A stretch of DNA of 26,034 nucleotides from an uncultured Ruminococcus sp. (GCA_902798605.1 CADBXH010000015.1:1-26034); one strand, 5' to 3'. Shown: positions 14,532-24,213, counted from the stretch's first letter. The notes: generated by a model not told the origin, from the letters alone. Numbers and translations: made by a program.

Positions 14532-16970
14532 ATGAAAAAGCTATTCACAAAGGCTGTTGCCGCTTTGTTGGCGGTCGCCCTTTTGATCCCCGTTGCAACG
14601 ATGGCGGCATTCGCGGATACCGATGAAGCCGCGAGCGATTCGAGCTTCTATTACGGCTCGTTCTACTATCGTCCCGGCGAGGGTGAGATCTACGGCTTAT
14701 CAGACAGCATTGACTACTACGCTTACTCGGATGATTATTTCAGAAAGAGCGGTAAAGAGTATGACGCGCACCTCTCGACCTTGAGTATGTCGCTTGCGGA
14801 GGCTTCCGTAAGCAGCACACGTGAGCCCTTCACTCCCGAAGGCTACGCGCTCAAGAACCGTGACGTTATCGCATTTTTGGATGATATCGGCTTCTCTGAT
14901 ATCGAAATCAACAACGATTACACCATCAAGCCCGCAAAGGACACTATCGGCGCTGCCTGCGCTCATAAAAAGATCGTTCAGGACGGCAAGGAATACACTA
15001 TGATCGCGATCGTACCCCGCAGCGCGGGTTATGAGATGGAGTGGGGCGACAACTTTGTGCTCGGCTCCGAGGGCGACGCAAAAGGCTTTAACAAATCTTC
15101 CGACAAGTGCCTTGAATTTGCCCGCGGTTACATTGAAAACAACGGTATTTCCGGCGACATCAAGGTTTGGACGGTCGGTTACAGCCGCGGCGCTGCGATC
15201 ACAAACCTGACCGCCAAAAAGCTCATTGACGACCCCAACGCGGTTTTGGGCGATGCGATCACGCTTGAGCCCGAAAACCTTTACGCTTACACCTTTGGTA
15301 CTCCCATGGCGGCGGATTCCGCTCAGGCTCCCCGCGATGAAAAGTACTCGGGTATCTTCAATATCTATCAGGATTCCGAGCTTCCTTCCGTAATGGCTCC
15401 CGTTGAGATGGGCTTTGAGCGTTACGGTTCGGACACAATGATCAAGGACGACGAAAAATACGATCAGATGCTCGCAAACCTTGAGATCTGCAACCCCGGC
15501 ATCTATGAGGAGTTTGTAGAAACTACATCCTCCGAAAACTTCGTTCCCGCAAAGATCGGCTTTACTGACGGTTCGATCGGTCTGGTGGATGATAAGAATT
15601 CCTATATCCCCAATGACGCGGCGATTTATCTTAAAGGCCTCGGCACCTATCTTACACAGATCTCCGGCGGCAGACAGGGTTATTCAGAAAACTACGAGCA
15701 GGCATTCTCTGACTTTATCGGCTACTACCGTTCTCTTAACGGAGACGAAAGCTCAGCCTTTGGCAAGGGCTTTATCAGCAGCCCCGAGACATTAGATATG
15801 GGAATCGCGATGTACGCTTACTTTATGAAGCAAAAGAACAAAAACGAGATCATCGCGACCAAGGAAGAGATCACCGCAAAGGTTCAGGAGTTTGTAGCTC
15901 TCTTCTCAAAGGCTCAGGGTGAGTCAAAGGACGGCAGCGAACCCGTTGGCGCAGATGCTAAGCAGATCGCTTCACTCGTATTGAAGCTCGGCAAATACCT
16001 GCTTATGGACGCTGACGAGATCAGACCCATCGCGGCTCATTACCTCGGCGATGTTGTAGAGTACGCTATGACCATGGCCAACGCTTCTCAGGAGCAGATC
16101 GACCGGCTCACAAGCGCCGAAGCTACCAACTCGCTCACATACACATTGTCACATCTTCTGTTCGGCAACATCTGGCAGAGCAAACAAGTTCGTCCGCTGC
16201 TCATCAACAACGAGCAGATGAAGAATGCGGCTACGCTTATCTCTAACTTTACCCGTTTGATGTACGACCACACCAACGAGGTTTATATGTCATGGCTCAG
16301 GCTTGACGACAGCTATTTCTCTGATTACACAACATTGACCGATGATCAGGTCAACGGCTACCGCAGAGTTTACTTCAATACCGCTAATCCCGAAGACCTT
16401 GACGGCGAGATCCTCAATATCGCAGGCGATTCGATCGCAAGGATCGAGAACGGCGTTCTTGTTGAGAGCAGCGACAAGTGGATCGGCTTTACAACCACCG
16501 ATGACGGCGGATTCTTCCGTATCCCGATGGATCAGGAATACTATATCAAGTTCAACAACTTTACAGGATCTATCGAAGCTACCGTAAAGGAATACGACGC
16601 TTACTCGGCTTCAACAAGCGAAAACTTCTCAGAGGCTTCAAGAGAAGTGAACAACGGTACTATTACTCTTGTTCTTCCCGAGCCCAAGGATGACGAATAC
16701 ACCATCCCCACCGATGTTAACTACCTGCTGATCGCCGACGATTCTCAGGGCGGCGCATATCAGACCGGCGACGCTAACGGCGACGGCAGAGTTGATATCC
16801 TCGACGCGGCATTGATCCAGAAAGCCGCTGCCGATATGGCCGAGCTCACCGAGGAGCAGGCACGCGCGGCAGATGTAAACGGCAACGGCGCTGTAGATGT
16901 TCTCGACGCTTTTCTCGTTCAGAAATACGCGCTTGGTAAAATCACCGAATTCCCCGTTGACGCGGTATAA
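14532..16970 (+). CDS. Secreted lipase-like protein with C-terminal type I dockerin
   Basis: An 812-aa exported protein. A signal peptide (1-28, cut near AFA) is followed by an acidic Tyr-rich region, then an alpha/beta-hydrolase region resembling class 3 lipases: GYSRG with Ser218 as the likely nucleophile, the YAYTFGTP strand, and D281 in IYQDSELPSV as the candidate acid. H580 in DHTNEVYMSW is a possible catalytic His (less sure). The C-terminus (745-802) is a dockerin with two calcium-loop repeats: D747-N749-D751...D755 and D781-N783-N785...D789, each followed by a helix ending QK. It should dock onto a cohesin-bearing scaffoldin. The substrate is unknown; an esterase or lipase acting on plant material is plausible. 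The start has AAAGGAG. It is monocistronic. Confidence 0.88.
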   Translation: MKKLFTKAVAALLAVALLIPVATMAAFADTDEAASDSSFYYGSFYYRPGEGEIYGLSDSIDYYAYSDDYFRKSGKEYDAHLSTLSMSLAEASVSSTREPFTPEGYALKNRDVIAFLDDIGFSDIEINNDYTIKPAKDTIGAACAHKKIVQDGKEYTMIAIVPRSAGYEMEWGDNFVLGSEGDAKGFNKSSDKCLEFARGYIENNGISGDIKVWTVGYSRGAAITNLTAKKLIDDPNAVLGDAITLEPENLYAYTFGTPMAADSAQAPRDEKYSGIFNIYQDSELPSVMAPVEMGFERYGSDTMIKDDEKYDQMLANLEICNPGIYEEFVETTSSENFVPAKIGFTDGSIGLVDDKNSYIPNDAAIYLKGLGTYLTQISGGRQGYSENYEQAFSDFIGYYRSLNGDESSAFGKGFISSPETLDMGIAMYAYFMKQKNKNEIIATKEEITAKVQEFVALFSKAQGESKDGSEPVGADAKQIASLVLKLGKYLLMDADEIRPIAAHYLGDVVEYAMTMANASQEQIDRLTSAEATNSLTYTLSHLLFGNIWQSKQVRPLLINNEQMKNAATLISNFTRLMYDHTNEVYMSWLRLDDSYFSDYTTLTDDQVNGYRRVYFNTANPEDLDGEILNIAGDSIARIENGVLVESSDKWIGFTTTDDGGFFRIPMDQEYYIKFNNFTGSIEATVKEYDAYSASTSENFSEASREVNNGTITLVLPEPKDDEYTIPTDVNYLLIADDSQGGAYQTGDANGDGRVDILDAALIQKAAADMAELTEEQARAADVNGNGAVDVLDAFLVQKYALGKITEFPVDAV

Positions 16971-16988
16971 AGCACGCTAAAACATTAC

Positions 16989-17020
16989 GGCTCTCCCGAT
17001 TTTGGGAGAGCCTTTATTTT
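16989..17020 (+). terminator. Terminator of the dockerin gene
   Basis: GGCTCTCCC (16989-16997) and GGGAGAGCC (17004-17012) form a 9-bp stem with a 6-nt loop, followed by TTTATTTT. It lies 18 bp past the stop codon. Confidence 0.92.
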
Positions 17021-17032
17021 GTGATTTATATC

Positions 17033-17061
17033 TTGTGCAAAGAGCGATTTTGTGGTAGAAT
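17033..17061 (+). promoter_or_regulatory. Promoter of lepA
   Basis: TTGTGC (17033-17038), a 17-bp spacer and TAGAAT (17056-17061), immediately after the dockerin terminator. The leader is about 34 nt. Confidence 0.65.
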
Positions 17062-17101
17062 TATATATTAGATAAAAAATAATAGAAAAAGGTGATGTAA
17101 A

Positions 17102-18913
17102 TTGTCTTTTCCGCAGGATAAAATCCGCAATTTCAGCATAATCGCCCATATCGACCACGGCAAGAGCACGCTTGCCGACAGGATCTTGGAGCAGACGAAC
17201 TCCGTTTCGGCGCGCGATATGGAGGCGCAGCTGCTTGACGATATGGAGCTTGAACGCGAGCGCGGTATCACGATCAAGGCGCGCGCGGTCAGCGTTATCT
17301 ACAACGCCGACGACGGCGAAAAATATCTTTTTAATCTTATCGATACCCCCGGCCACGTCGACTTCAACTATGAGGTCTCGCGTTCGCTCGCGGCGTGTGA
17401 GGGCGCGATCCTCGTTGTCGACGCTTCTCAGGGAATAGAGGCGCAGACGCTTGCCAACACATACCTTGCGGTCGACAGCGGGCTCGAGATAGTTCCCGTA
17501 ATAAACAAGATCGACCTGCCGAGCGCCGAGCCCGAAAGGGTGATCGGCGAGATCGAGGACGTTATCGGCATACCTGCCGAGGACGCTCCGCAGATCTCGG
17601 CAAAGGCGGGTATAAATATCCACGCCGTGCTCGAGAAGATCGTCACCGATATCCCCGCGCCGACGGGCGACATAAACGCTCCGCTTCGCGCGCTGATCTT
17701 TGACAGCTACTACGACAGCTACAAAGGCGTTATTATCTACGTAAGGCTCAAAGAGGGTCAGCTCCACCCGGGCGACGAGTTCAAGCTTATGGCTACGGGC
17801 AGCGTGTTCAACGTTGTAGAGTGCGGACTTATGCATGCCACCCAAATGGAAAAGACCGACGGTCTTTACGCGGGCGAGGTAGGTTACATCGCCGGTTCGA
17901 TCAAGACGCTCGCCGACGCTACGGTAGGCGACACGGTAACGCTCACCTCCAACCCGGCTGCCGAACCGCTGCCCGGATACCGCGAGGCTCAGCCGATGGT
18001 ATTCTGCGGCATTTACCCGGTTGACGGCGCTAAGTACGGCGACCTTAAAGACGCGCTTGAAAAATTGCAGCTCAACGACGCTGCGCTCAGCTTTGAACCC
18101 GAGACCTCGGTAGCGCTCGGCTTTGGCTTCCGCTGCGGATTTTTGGGACTGCTCCATATGGAGATAATCCAGGAGCGCCTTGAACGCGAGTATTTGCTCG
18201 ACCTCATCACCACCGCGCCGAGCGTAATTTATAAGATAACAAAGACCGACGGCACGGTAGAGCAGATAGACAACCCGACCAACTACCCCGACCCCTCGCT
18301 GATACAGATGGCTGAGGAGCCCGTTACCGACGCGCACATCTACACGCCCAAGGAGTATGTCGGCAACATTATGGAGCTTTGCCAGGACAGGCGCGGTACG
18401 TTTGTTGATATGCAGTACATCGACGCCGACCGCGTTGACCTGCATTACATCCTGCCGCTTGCCGAGATAATCTACGACTTTTTTGACACGCTGAAATCGC
18501 GCACACGCGGCTACGCTTCGTTTGACTACGAGCTGAAGGATTACGTTCCCAGCGAGCTTGTCAAGCTCGATATTATGCTCAACGGCGAGGTCGTTGACGC
18601 GCTGTCGTTCATCATCCACAAGGACAAGGCGTATCCCCGCGCGAGAAAGATGGCGGAAAAGCTAAAGGAAAAGATCCCCAGACAGCTGTTTGAGGTTCCG
18701 ATCCAGGCGTGCATCGGCGGCAAAATAATCGCGCGCGAGACCGTTAAGGCTATGCGCAAGGATGTGCTCGCCAAGTGCTACGGCGGCGATATCTCGCGTA
18801 AGAAAAAGCTGCTCGAAAAGCAAAAGGAAGGCAAAAAGCGTATGCGCCAGTTAGGCTCCGTAGAGGTTCCGCAGGAGGCGTTTATGGCTGTATTGAAGCT
18901 TGACACCGATTAA
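17102..18913 (+). CDS. lepA: Elongation factor 4 (LepA)
   Basis: Ribosome-associated GTPase that promotes back-translocation and aids 30S assembly. The 603-aa product has the usual length and domain order: P-loop AHIDHGKST (15-23), switch region RERGITI, DTPGH, NKID, then the EF-G-like domains and the LepA-specific C-terminus ([15 protein letters not shown]). The start codon is TTG: the only ATG nearby is followed at once by a stop, and GGTGAT lies just upstream of the TTG. The sirtuin gene follows by 49 bp and probably shares the transcript. Confidence 0.97.
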   Translation: MSFPQDKIRNFSIIAHIDHGKSTLADRILEQTNSVSARDMEAQLLDDMELERERGITIKARAVSVIYNADDGEKYLFNLIDTPGHVDFNYEVSRSLAACEGAILVVDASQGIEAQTLANTYLAVDSGLEIVPVINKIDLPSAEPERVIGEIEDVIGIPAEDAPQISAKAGINIHAVLEKIVTDIPAPTGDINAPLRALIFDSYYDSYKGVIIYVRLKEGQLHPGDEFKLMATGSVFNVVECGLMHATQMEKTDGLYAGEVGYIAGSIKTLADATVGDTVTLTSNPAAEPLPGYREAQPMVFCGIYPVDGAKYGDLKDALEKLQLNDAALSFEPETSVALGFGFRCGFLGLLHMEIIQERLEREYLLDLITTAPSVIYKITKTDGTVEQIDNPTNYPDPSLIQMAEEPVTDAHIYTPKEYVGNIMELCQDRRGTFVDMQYIDADRVDLHYILPLAEIIYDFFDTLKSRTRGYASFDYELKDYVPSELVKLDIMLNGEVVDALSFIIHKDKAYPRARKMAEKLKEKIPRQLFEVPIQACIGGKIIARETVKAMRKDVLAKCYGGDISRKKKLLEKQKEGKKRMRQLGSVEVPQEAFMAVLKLDTD

Positions 18914-18962
18914 CCCGCGGCGACACCGCAAAAGGTTCATTATAACAAAACGAGGTATTGTT

Positions 18963-19682
18963 ATGGATAATGTAAACGAACTTCAAAAATTAGTTGACAA
19001 AAGCCAAAATATAGTTTTCTTCGGCGGCGCGGGAGTGAGCACCGAGAGCGGTATACCCGACTTCCGCAGCGTTGACGGGCTGTACAACCAAAAGTACGAC
19101 TACCCGCCCGAGGAGATTTTGAGCCACACATTTTTTGAGCGGCACACGGATGAGTTCTACCGCTTTTATCGTGACAAAATGCTCTGCCTCGACAAAAAGC
19201 CGAACAAGGCGCACTTAAAACTCGCCGAGCTCGAAAAGGCGGGCAAGCTCAGCGCGGTAGTCACCCAAAACATTGACGGTCTGCACCAGGCGGCAGGCAG
19301 CAAGAGGGTCTATGAGCTGCACGGCAGCGTGCTGCGCAACTACTGCCGCAAGTGCCGCAAGTTCTACACCGCGGAATTCATCAAGGAGTCCGACGGTATC
19401 CCTACGTGCGAGTGCGGCGGCGTTATCAAGCCCGACGTTGTCCTCTATGAGGAAGGACTTGACGACAGCGTCGTATCCGGCGCGCTGAACGCGATAATGC
19501 AGGCAGACCTGCTGATAATCGCCGGCACGAGCCTGACGGTTTACCCCGCGGCGGGATTTATCCGCTACTTCAGCGGCGACAATATAGTGCTGATAAACCG
19601 CGACTCCACGCCCTTTGACGGTCAGGCGGACTTGGTCATCCACGATAAGGTCGGCGAAGTTTTGGGACAGATAAAAGTATAA
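18963..19682 (+). CDS. cobB: NAD-dependent protein deacylase (sirtuin)
   Basis: Sir2-family enzyme that removes acyl groups from lysine using NAD+. The 239-aa product has [15 protein letters not shown] (23-36) for NAD binding, TQNIDGLH (101-108), catalytic His120 in HGS, and four zinc cysteines (C128, C131, C149, C151). The ATG at 18963 is chosen for its GAGG site and because homology begins there; an earlier in-frame ATG lies inside lepA. It is probably co-transcribed with lepA and ends at the bidirectional terminator that follows. The symbol cobB is given by family; the acyl specificity is not determined. Confidence 0.93.
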   Translation: MDNVNELQKLVDKSQNIVFFGGAGVSTESGIPDFRSVDGLYNQKYDYPPEEILSHTFFERHTDEFYRFYRDKMLCLDKKPNKAHLKLAELEKAGKLSAVVTQNIDGLHQAAGSKRVYELHGSVLRNYCRKCRKFYTAEFIKESDGIPTCECGGVIKPDVVLYEEGLDDSVVSGALNAIMQADLLIIAGTSLTVYPAAGFIRYFSGDNIVLINRDSTPFDGQADLVIHDKVGEVLGQIKV

Positions 19683-19693
19683 ACATATAAAAC

Positions 19694-19720
19694 AACGGCA
19701 GCCCCGCGGCTGCCGTTTTA
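19694..19720. terminator. Bidirectional terminator between sirtuin and upp
   Basis: A perfect 10-bp stem, AACGGCAGCC (19694-19703) with GGCTGCCGTT (19708-19717) and a 4-nt loop, flanked by TTTTA on the plus side and by a GTTTTAT run on the minus side. It serves the convergent sirtuin and upp transcripts. Confidence 0.9.
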
Positions 19721-19735
19721 TGTTATTATTCCGTA

Positions 19736-20362
19736 TTATTTTGTGCCGAAGATCCTGTCACCCGCGTCGCCGAGGCCGGGACGGATGTAGGCGTGTTCGT
19801 CCAGCTCGCGGTCAAGACAACCGATGTACAGCCGGATATCCGGGTGAGCCTTCATCACCGCTTCTACTCCCTCGGGAGCCGCGAGGATCGACAAAAACTT
19901 TATCTTTTTACCGCCTTGCTTTTTAACAAGATCGATCGCGTCAACCGCCGAACCGCCCGTTGCGAGCATAGGGTCTACGATGACGACCGTGCGATCCTCG
20001 ATTCTGTCGGGAAGCTTGCAGTAATACTCGTGAGGCTCGTGCGTTTCAGGGTCGCGCTGAAGGCCGATATGACCTATCTTTGCCCCCGGAACAAGAGCCA
20101 AAATACCGTTCACCATACCCAAGCCGGCTCTCAATACCGGAACGACAGCGAGCATTTTGCCGCCGATCACCGGCTGTACCGTATCTTCAAAAGGGGATTT
20201 TATCGGTAAATCGACCGTAGGAAGGTCGGCGAGAGCCTCGTACCCCATAAGCATAGCGATCTCTTCTACGATTTTTCTGAATTCGTATGTTTTTGTGCTG
20301 TCCATCCGCAGCATTGTTATTTTATGCTTTATAAGCGGATGATCCATATATACTACAGGCAT
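19736..20362 (-). CDS. upp: Uracil phosphoribosyltransferase
   Basis: Salvages uracil to UMP using PRPP. The 208-aa product is the normal length and has the PRPP-binding signature VDPMLATGGSAV (129-140) and the C-terminal YIRPGLGDAGDRIFGT uracil-binding region. The start has an AAAGGA site located inside the end of murF. Only one base separates the murF stop from this ATG, so the gene is the last of a minus-strand operon with cell-wall genes. Confidence 0.97.
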   Translation of the reverse strand: MPVVYMDHPLIKHKITMLRMDSTKTYEFRKIVEEIAMLMGYEALADLPTVDLPIKSPFEDTVQPVIGGKMLAVVPVLRAGLGMVNGILALVPGAKIGHIGLQRDPETHEPHEYYCKLPDRIEDRTVVIVDPMLATGGSAVDAIDLVKKQGGKKIKFLSILAAPEGVEAVMKAHPDIRLYIGCLDRELDEHAYIRPGLGDAGDRIFGTK

Positions 20363-20363
20363 T

Positions 20364-21719
20364 TCAGTTTTCCTTTCTGCTCAAAAACTCAACTATCTTT
20401 TCAAACTGCATTGAATGCGACGCCTTGACAAGCACGGTGTCGCCGTTTTTTATTATCTCGGGCAAAGCGGAGATCAGCTCTTCCTTTGTCTCGAACCACT
20501 TGCCCTGAGCTCCCTTTGCGAGCTCCTTCGCGAGAGGTCCTGCCGAAAGCACAACGTCAACGCCGATCTGCTTTGCGTATGCTCCCGTGTCAAAGTGAAG
20601 CGCGAGCTCGTCTGTTCCGAGCTCCTTCATATCGCCGATTATCGCCACTGTCCTGCCCTTGAAGTTTTTGAGCGTTTCAAGCGACGCCTTTACGGATGTC
20701 GGGTTCGCGTTGTAGCAGTCGTCGATTATCCTGATCTTGCCTGTGTTTATCACATTCGCGCGGCTGCCGACGGTTTTGTAGGCTTCAACGCCGTTTTTGA
20801 GCTCCTCATCGCTGAGTCCGAGCAGCTTACCTACGGCGACCGCCGCCAATGCGTTGGACACCATATAGCTGCCGATCGCGGGGATAGTGACGTTCAGCTT
20901 TGTATCGCCGAAGCACAGCTTGCAGCTAACGCCGCCCTCGCCGTTGTTTTCAATATCCTCGGCGTAGTATTCGTTCTTTTTGTCGAGCCCGAAGAATATC
21001 GGCTTTTTGCCGCCGACCTCCGTGACCGTCGCGAGCTTGTCGTCGTCGCCGTTGAGGACGTAATCCGCGCCCCCGCGAGCGAATTTGAACATTTCGGTCT
21101 TTGCTTTGAGCACGCCGTCGCGGTCGCCCAAGTTCTCAAGGTGGCAGCAGCCTATTATCGTCAGCACGCAGATGGTGGGCTGAGCGACCTGCGAGAGCCT
21201 TGTCATCTCGCCGAAATCGGAGATCCCCATCTCTATTACCGCCGCCTGCGTATCCTCGGGCATTGAGAGTATCGTCAGCGGAACTCCGAGCTCGTTGTTG
21301 AGGTTGCCCTGGGTTTTATGGGTTTTGAATTTCTGCGACAGCACCGCGTAGAGCATCTCTTTTGTAGATGTCTTGCCGACGCTGCCCGAAACCCCTACAA
21401 CGGGGATATCGAACTTATCGCGGTACGCCTTCGCGATTTTTTTGACCGCAATAAGGGTGGAATCGACCAAAACATACGGCTTGCTCGGGTTTTGGGGAGC
21501 CTTTTCGCAAATCGCGCAGACCGCGCCGCTGCCGTAGCATTTTTCGATAAAATCGTGGCCGTCAACGCGCTCTCCCTTTATAGCTAAAAACAGCGAGCCG
21601 TCTTTTATCGCTCTGCTGTCGCGCTCGACCGAGGTGATCGCTGTATCTTTGAGCGCCTCGTCGCCGACATATGTACCGCCGCACGCCGCGGCGATCTCGG
21701 CAAGGGTAAAATTCTTCAT
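20364..21719 (-). CDS. murF: UDP-MurNAc-tripeptide--D-Ala-D-Ala ligase
   Basis: Adds D-Ala-D-Ala to UDP-MurNAc-tripeptide, the last cytoplasmic step of the peptidoglycan stem peptide. The 451-aa Mur ligase has the P-loop GVSGSVGKTS (109-118), the central ATPase region, and the C-terminal domain (DDCYNANPTSV, IIGDMKELG). It lies 17 bp after ddl, which makes its dipeptide substrate. Confidence 0.96.
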   Translation of the reverse strand: MKNFTLAEIAAACGGTYVGDEALKDTAITSVERDSRAIKDGSLFLAIKGERVDGHDFIEKCYGSGAVCAICEKAPQNPSKPYVLVDSTLIAVKKIAKAYRDKFDIPVVGVSGSVGKTSTKEMLYAVLSQKFKTHKTQGNLNNELGVPLTILSMPEDTQAAVIEMGISDFGEMTRLSQVAQPTICVLTIIGCCHLENLGDRDGVLKAKTEMFKFARGGADYVLNGDDDKLATVTEVGGKKPIFFGLDKKNEYYAEDIENNGEGGVSCKLCFGDTKLNVTIPAIGSYMVSNALAAVAVGKLLGLSDEELKNGVEAYKTVGSRANVINTGKIRIIDDCYNANPTSVKASLETLKNFKGRTVAIIGDMKELGTDELALHFDTGAYAKQIGVDVVLSAGPLAKELAKGAQGKWFETKEELISALPEIIKNGDTVLVKASHSMQFEKIVEFLSRKEN

Positions 21720-21736
21720 ACTAAATCAACTCTTTT

Positions 21737-22777
21737 TTAATTAGATCTCTTTAATGAGATCTCAATGATTTTTTCGCAGAGGTCGGCATAGCTCATACCC
21801 TCTGCCGCCGCCTCCTGCGGAAGCAGGCTTGTGGGGGTCATACCCGGCAGGGTGTTGGCCTCAAGGCAATATGGATTGCCGAATTTATCGAGGATAAAGT
21901 CAACGCGCGCATAGTTGCTAAGGTGGAGCGCTTCGTACGTCGCCACAGCGGCGTCGCGCATCGCCTTGTCCTCTGCCTCGGTAATATCGGCAGGACAGAT
22001 CTCCTTTGCCGCGCCCGCCTGATACTTTGTTTTGTAGTCGTAAAAGCCGTCCTCGGGGATTATTTCTATCGGCGGCAGCGCCTTGCCGCCGAGCAAGCCG
22101 ACCGAAAACTCTCTGCCGATGACATACTGCTCGACCACGATCTCGGTCTCGCCGTAGCAAAACGCGTCCTTTACCGACTGAGCGTACTGATCGGGCGTGT
22201 GCACGATAGTGATACCCACGCTTGAACCGCCCGAGCAGGGTTTTACAACGCAGGGGAAGATGTTCCACTTGAGCGCGTCTTCTTCATTGTCAAAGATCTC
22301 TCCGCGCGGGGTGAGGACTTTGTTTTGGATAAGCACGCTTTTGGTTAATCCCTTGTGCATCGCGAGTGCAGAGCCGAGGTAACCCGAGCCCGTGTACTTG
22401 ATGCCGAGCAGATCAAACGCCGCCTGGATCTGTCCGTTCTCTCCCTCGCCGCCGTGGAGCGCAAGGAAGGTGATGTCCGCCGAGTGGCAGATGTCAACGA
22501 CATTCTCGCCGATAAACCGGTTCGATTTGTCGCGGCGGTTCTCTTTGACCTCGTCTATTTCCGAAATAGTTTCGCCGACCTTGACCTCGTCGGTGAAGCT
22601 GTAATTCTGCTTGAACAGCTCGTCGATATCGAGGATATCCTTCTCATATCCCGTAAAAACGTCGAGCAATACGACCTGATGTCCCTTTTCTCTCAGCGCG
22701 GAAGCGACAAGAAGTCCCGATGATATAGAAACGTCGCGCTCGGTGCTGAGACCGCCTGCAAGAACAACTATTCTCAT
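21737..22777 (-). CDS. ddl: D-alanine--D-alanine ligase
   Basis: ATP-grasp enzyme joining two D-Ala. The 346-aa product has AGGLSTERDVSISSG at the N-terminus, a HGGEGENGQIQ block, VKPCSGGSSVG for ATP, and EANTLPGMT at the C-terminus. The Tyr in the omega-loop KY motif (FYDYKTKYQAG) points to a D-Ala-D-Ala rather than a D-Ala-D-lactate enzyme, which would imply vancomycin-sensitive precursors (inference from family). It lies 17 bp from both its neighbours, yjbQ and murF. Confidence 0.95.
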   Translation of the reverse strand: MRIVVLAGGLSTERDVSISSGLLVASALREKGHQVVLLDVFTGYEKDILDIDELFKQNYSFTDEVKVGETISEIDEVKENRRDKSNRFIGENVVDICHSADITFLALHGGEGENGQIQAAFDLLGIKYTGSGYLGSALAMHKGLTKSVLIQNKVLTPRGEIFDNEEDALKWNIFPCVVKPCSGGSSVGITIVHTPDQYAQSVKDAFCYGETEIVVEQYVIGREFSVGLLGGKALPPIEIIPEDGFYDYKTKYQAGAAKEICPADITEAEDKAMRDAAVATYEALHLSNYARVDFILDKFGNPYCLEANTLPGMTPTSLLPQEAAAEGMSYADLCEKIIEISLKRSN

Positions 22778-22794
22778 AATAACCTCCCAAAACC

Positions 22795-23211
22795 TTATTC
22801 GCCGATTATCTTTATCAGCGCATGCTTGTTGCGTTTTCCGTCAAGTTCATAGTAAAAAATCTGTTCCCATGTGCCGAAGTCGAGCCTGCCGTTTGTGATG
22901 GCACAGACAACCTCTCTGCCCATTACCGTGCGTTTTAAATGAGCGTCGGCATTGTCCTCAAAGCCGTTGTGAGCGTATTGGCTGTAGGGCTTTTCGGGCG
23001 CTAACTTTTCAAGCCAGCGTTCGTAGTCGCTGTGCAGACCGCTCTCATCGTCATTGATAAATACAGACGCGGTGATATTCATAGCGTTGACGAGCACAAG
23101 ACCTTCTTTGATACCGCTCTCGTCGATAGCCTGCTGTACGTCCTCGGTAATGCGCACGATTTTTCTGCGCGCGGGAATATTGAACCACAATTCCTTGCGA
23201 AAGCTTTTCAT
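22795..23211 (-). CDS. yjbQ: YjbQ/UPF0047 family protein
   Basis: A 138-aa protein of the YjbQ (UPF0047) family, of the usual length. Signatures include [25 protein letters not shown] and [28 protein letters not shown], near the conserved end of the family. Some relatives have weak thiamine-phosphate synthase activity, but the true role is unknown. It sits between the tautomerase gene and ddl in a tight operon, without an obvious functional link to cell-wall synthesis. Confidence 0.9.
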   Translation of the reverse strand: MKSFRKELWFNIPARRKIVRITEDVQQAIDESGIKEGLVLVNAMNITASVFINDDESGLHSDYERWLEKLAPEKPYSQYAHNGFEDNADAHLKRTVMGREVVCAITNGRLDFGTWEQIFYYELDGKRNKHALIKIIGE

Positions 23212-23237
23212 AAATTACCTCTAAAATCTAAATAGTC

Positions 23238-23582
23238 TTAAAACATAAATCCGTTGTAGCCCCAAAGCGAGACCTCTTCAAACTTTACATAACAGCAATC
23301 GGGGCTGATTTGCGCCTCTTCGTCAAGGATCTCGCAGATCCTTTGGGTAAGGTTGGTGTAGCTGCCCTTGTCCGAGCTGCCGAAGATCTTTACCTCGACC
23401 ATAGCTATGTTGCTGTCGGCGTCGCGGTGGAACATCATCGAGATATTATCCTCGACCGCGAGCATAAGGTAGCGGTCGCTTTTGCCGGGGATGAGGCTGA
23501 TAGCGTCGCTGAGCTTGTTTTCGATCTCTGTTTTCTTTTCTGCGGAGATTTCCGCGTTTGTTTTTACGTTAATAAATGGCAT
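23238..23582 (-). CDS. MIF-like tautomerase
   Basis: A 114-aa member of the macrophage migration inhibitory factor / phenylpyruvate tautomerase family. The ATG at 23582 gives MPFINV, placing the catalytic proline right after the initiator Met; an earlier in-frame ATG would bury it. An AGGAG site supports this start. K34 and the C-terminal WGYNGFMF, close to MIF's WGWNGSTF, are family hallmarks. The natural substrate is unknown. It begins a run of five close genes down to upp and has its own promoter at 23613-23641. Confidence 0.9.
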   Translation of the reverse strand: MPFINVKTNAEISAEKKTEIENKLSDAISLIPGKSDRYLMLAVEDNISMMFHRDADSNIAMVEVKIFGSSDKGSYTNLTQRICEILDEEAQISPDCCYVKFEEVSLWGYNGFMF

Positions 23583-23612
23583 AATTTTACTCCTAAAATT
23601 CAATTACCTTAT

Positions 23613-23641
23613 ATTATAATATTTTTACGGTTTGTTTGCAA
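23613..23641 (-). promoter_or_regulatory. Promoter of the tautomerase-yjbQ-ddl-murF-upp operon
   Basis: On the minus strand, TTGCAA (23636-23641), a 17-bp spacer and TATAAT (23613-23618), in the 67-bp gap after fumarase beta. No terminator was seen in that gap, so the fumarase transcript may also read through. Confidence 0.8.
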
Positions 23642-23649
23642 GCAAAATA

Positions 23650-24201
23650 TTATGATTTGGCGTATTTTTTTGGTTCGGTTTCGTAAACGTTGTTTCCCTC
23701 GCTGTCGATCGCGACTATGCACGGGAAATCCTCGACCGTATAGCGCCTGATCGCCTCGGTTCCCAAGTCCTCGTAGCAGAGCAGTTCCTCGCTTTTTATG
23801 CTCTTGGCGATAAGCGCTGCGGCTCCGCCGATAGCGGCAAAATAGACGCAATTGTTTTTTACGATAGAGTCAATGACCGCCTGACTGCGCGCGCCCTTGC
23901 CGATCATTCCCTTTAGCCCCAAGTCGAGCAGCGCGGGAGCGTACTTGTCCATACGGTAGCTCGAGGTAGGTCCCGCGGGGCCTACGGCGTAACCGGGCTT
24001 TGCGGGAGCGGGGCCGACATAATAGATCAGCTCGCCCTTTATGTCAACGGGGAGCTCCTCTCCCCTTTCGATCAACTCAAACAGCCTTTTGTGGGCGGCG
24101 TCGCGGCCGGTGATTATCGTGCCTGTCAAAAGCACGCTGTCGCCTGCCTTCAGGTTTTTTATATCCTCATCCGTTATCGGAAGCTTTATTTTTTTTGTCA
24201 C
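23650..24201 (-). CDS. Class I fumarate hydratase, beta subunit
   Basis: C-terminal subunit of a two-subunit Fe-S hydro-lyase interconverting fumarate and malate. The 183-aa product has LTGTIITGRDAAHKRL, the substrate-binding GPTSSYRMD, and GKGARSQAV. Tartrate dehydratase (TtdB) is a close relative; fumarase is the more likely in an anaerobic Firmicute. It lies 12 bp after the alpha-subunit gene and the two proteins form one enzyme. Confidence 0.92.
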   Translation of the reverse strand: MTKKIKLPITDEDIKNLKAGDSVLLTGTIITGRDAAHKRLFELIERGEELPVDIKGELIYYVGPAPAKPGYAVGPAGPTSSYRMDKYAPALLDLGLKGMIGKGARSQAVIDSIVKNNCVYFAAIGGAAALIAKSIKSEELLCYEDLGTEAIRRYTVEDFPCIVAIDSEGNNVYETEPKKYAKS

Positions 24202-24213
24202 TTCAATACCCCC

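Noticed and set aside
16985..18619. A 544-codon open frame on the strand opposite lepA
   Set aside because: It lies antisense to the clearly conserved lepA frame, has a low-complexity Arg/Val/Leu-rich product and no family resemblance. It follows from the codon bias of lepA.
21737..22777. Van-type D-Ala-D-Lac ligase
   Set aside because: The omega-loop has the KY motif of ordinary Ddl, and the gene is next to murF with no vanH or vanX nearby.
23619..23649. Terminator after fumarase beta
   Set aside because: The near-palindrome TTTGTTTGCAAGCAAA is AT-rich and is better explained as the -35 region of the tautomerase promoter.
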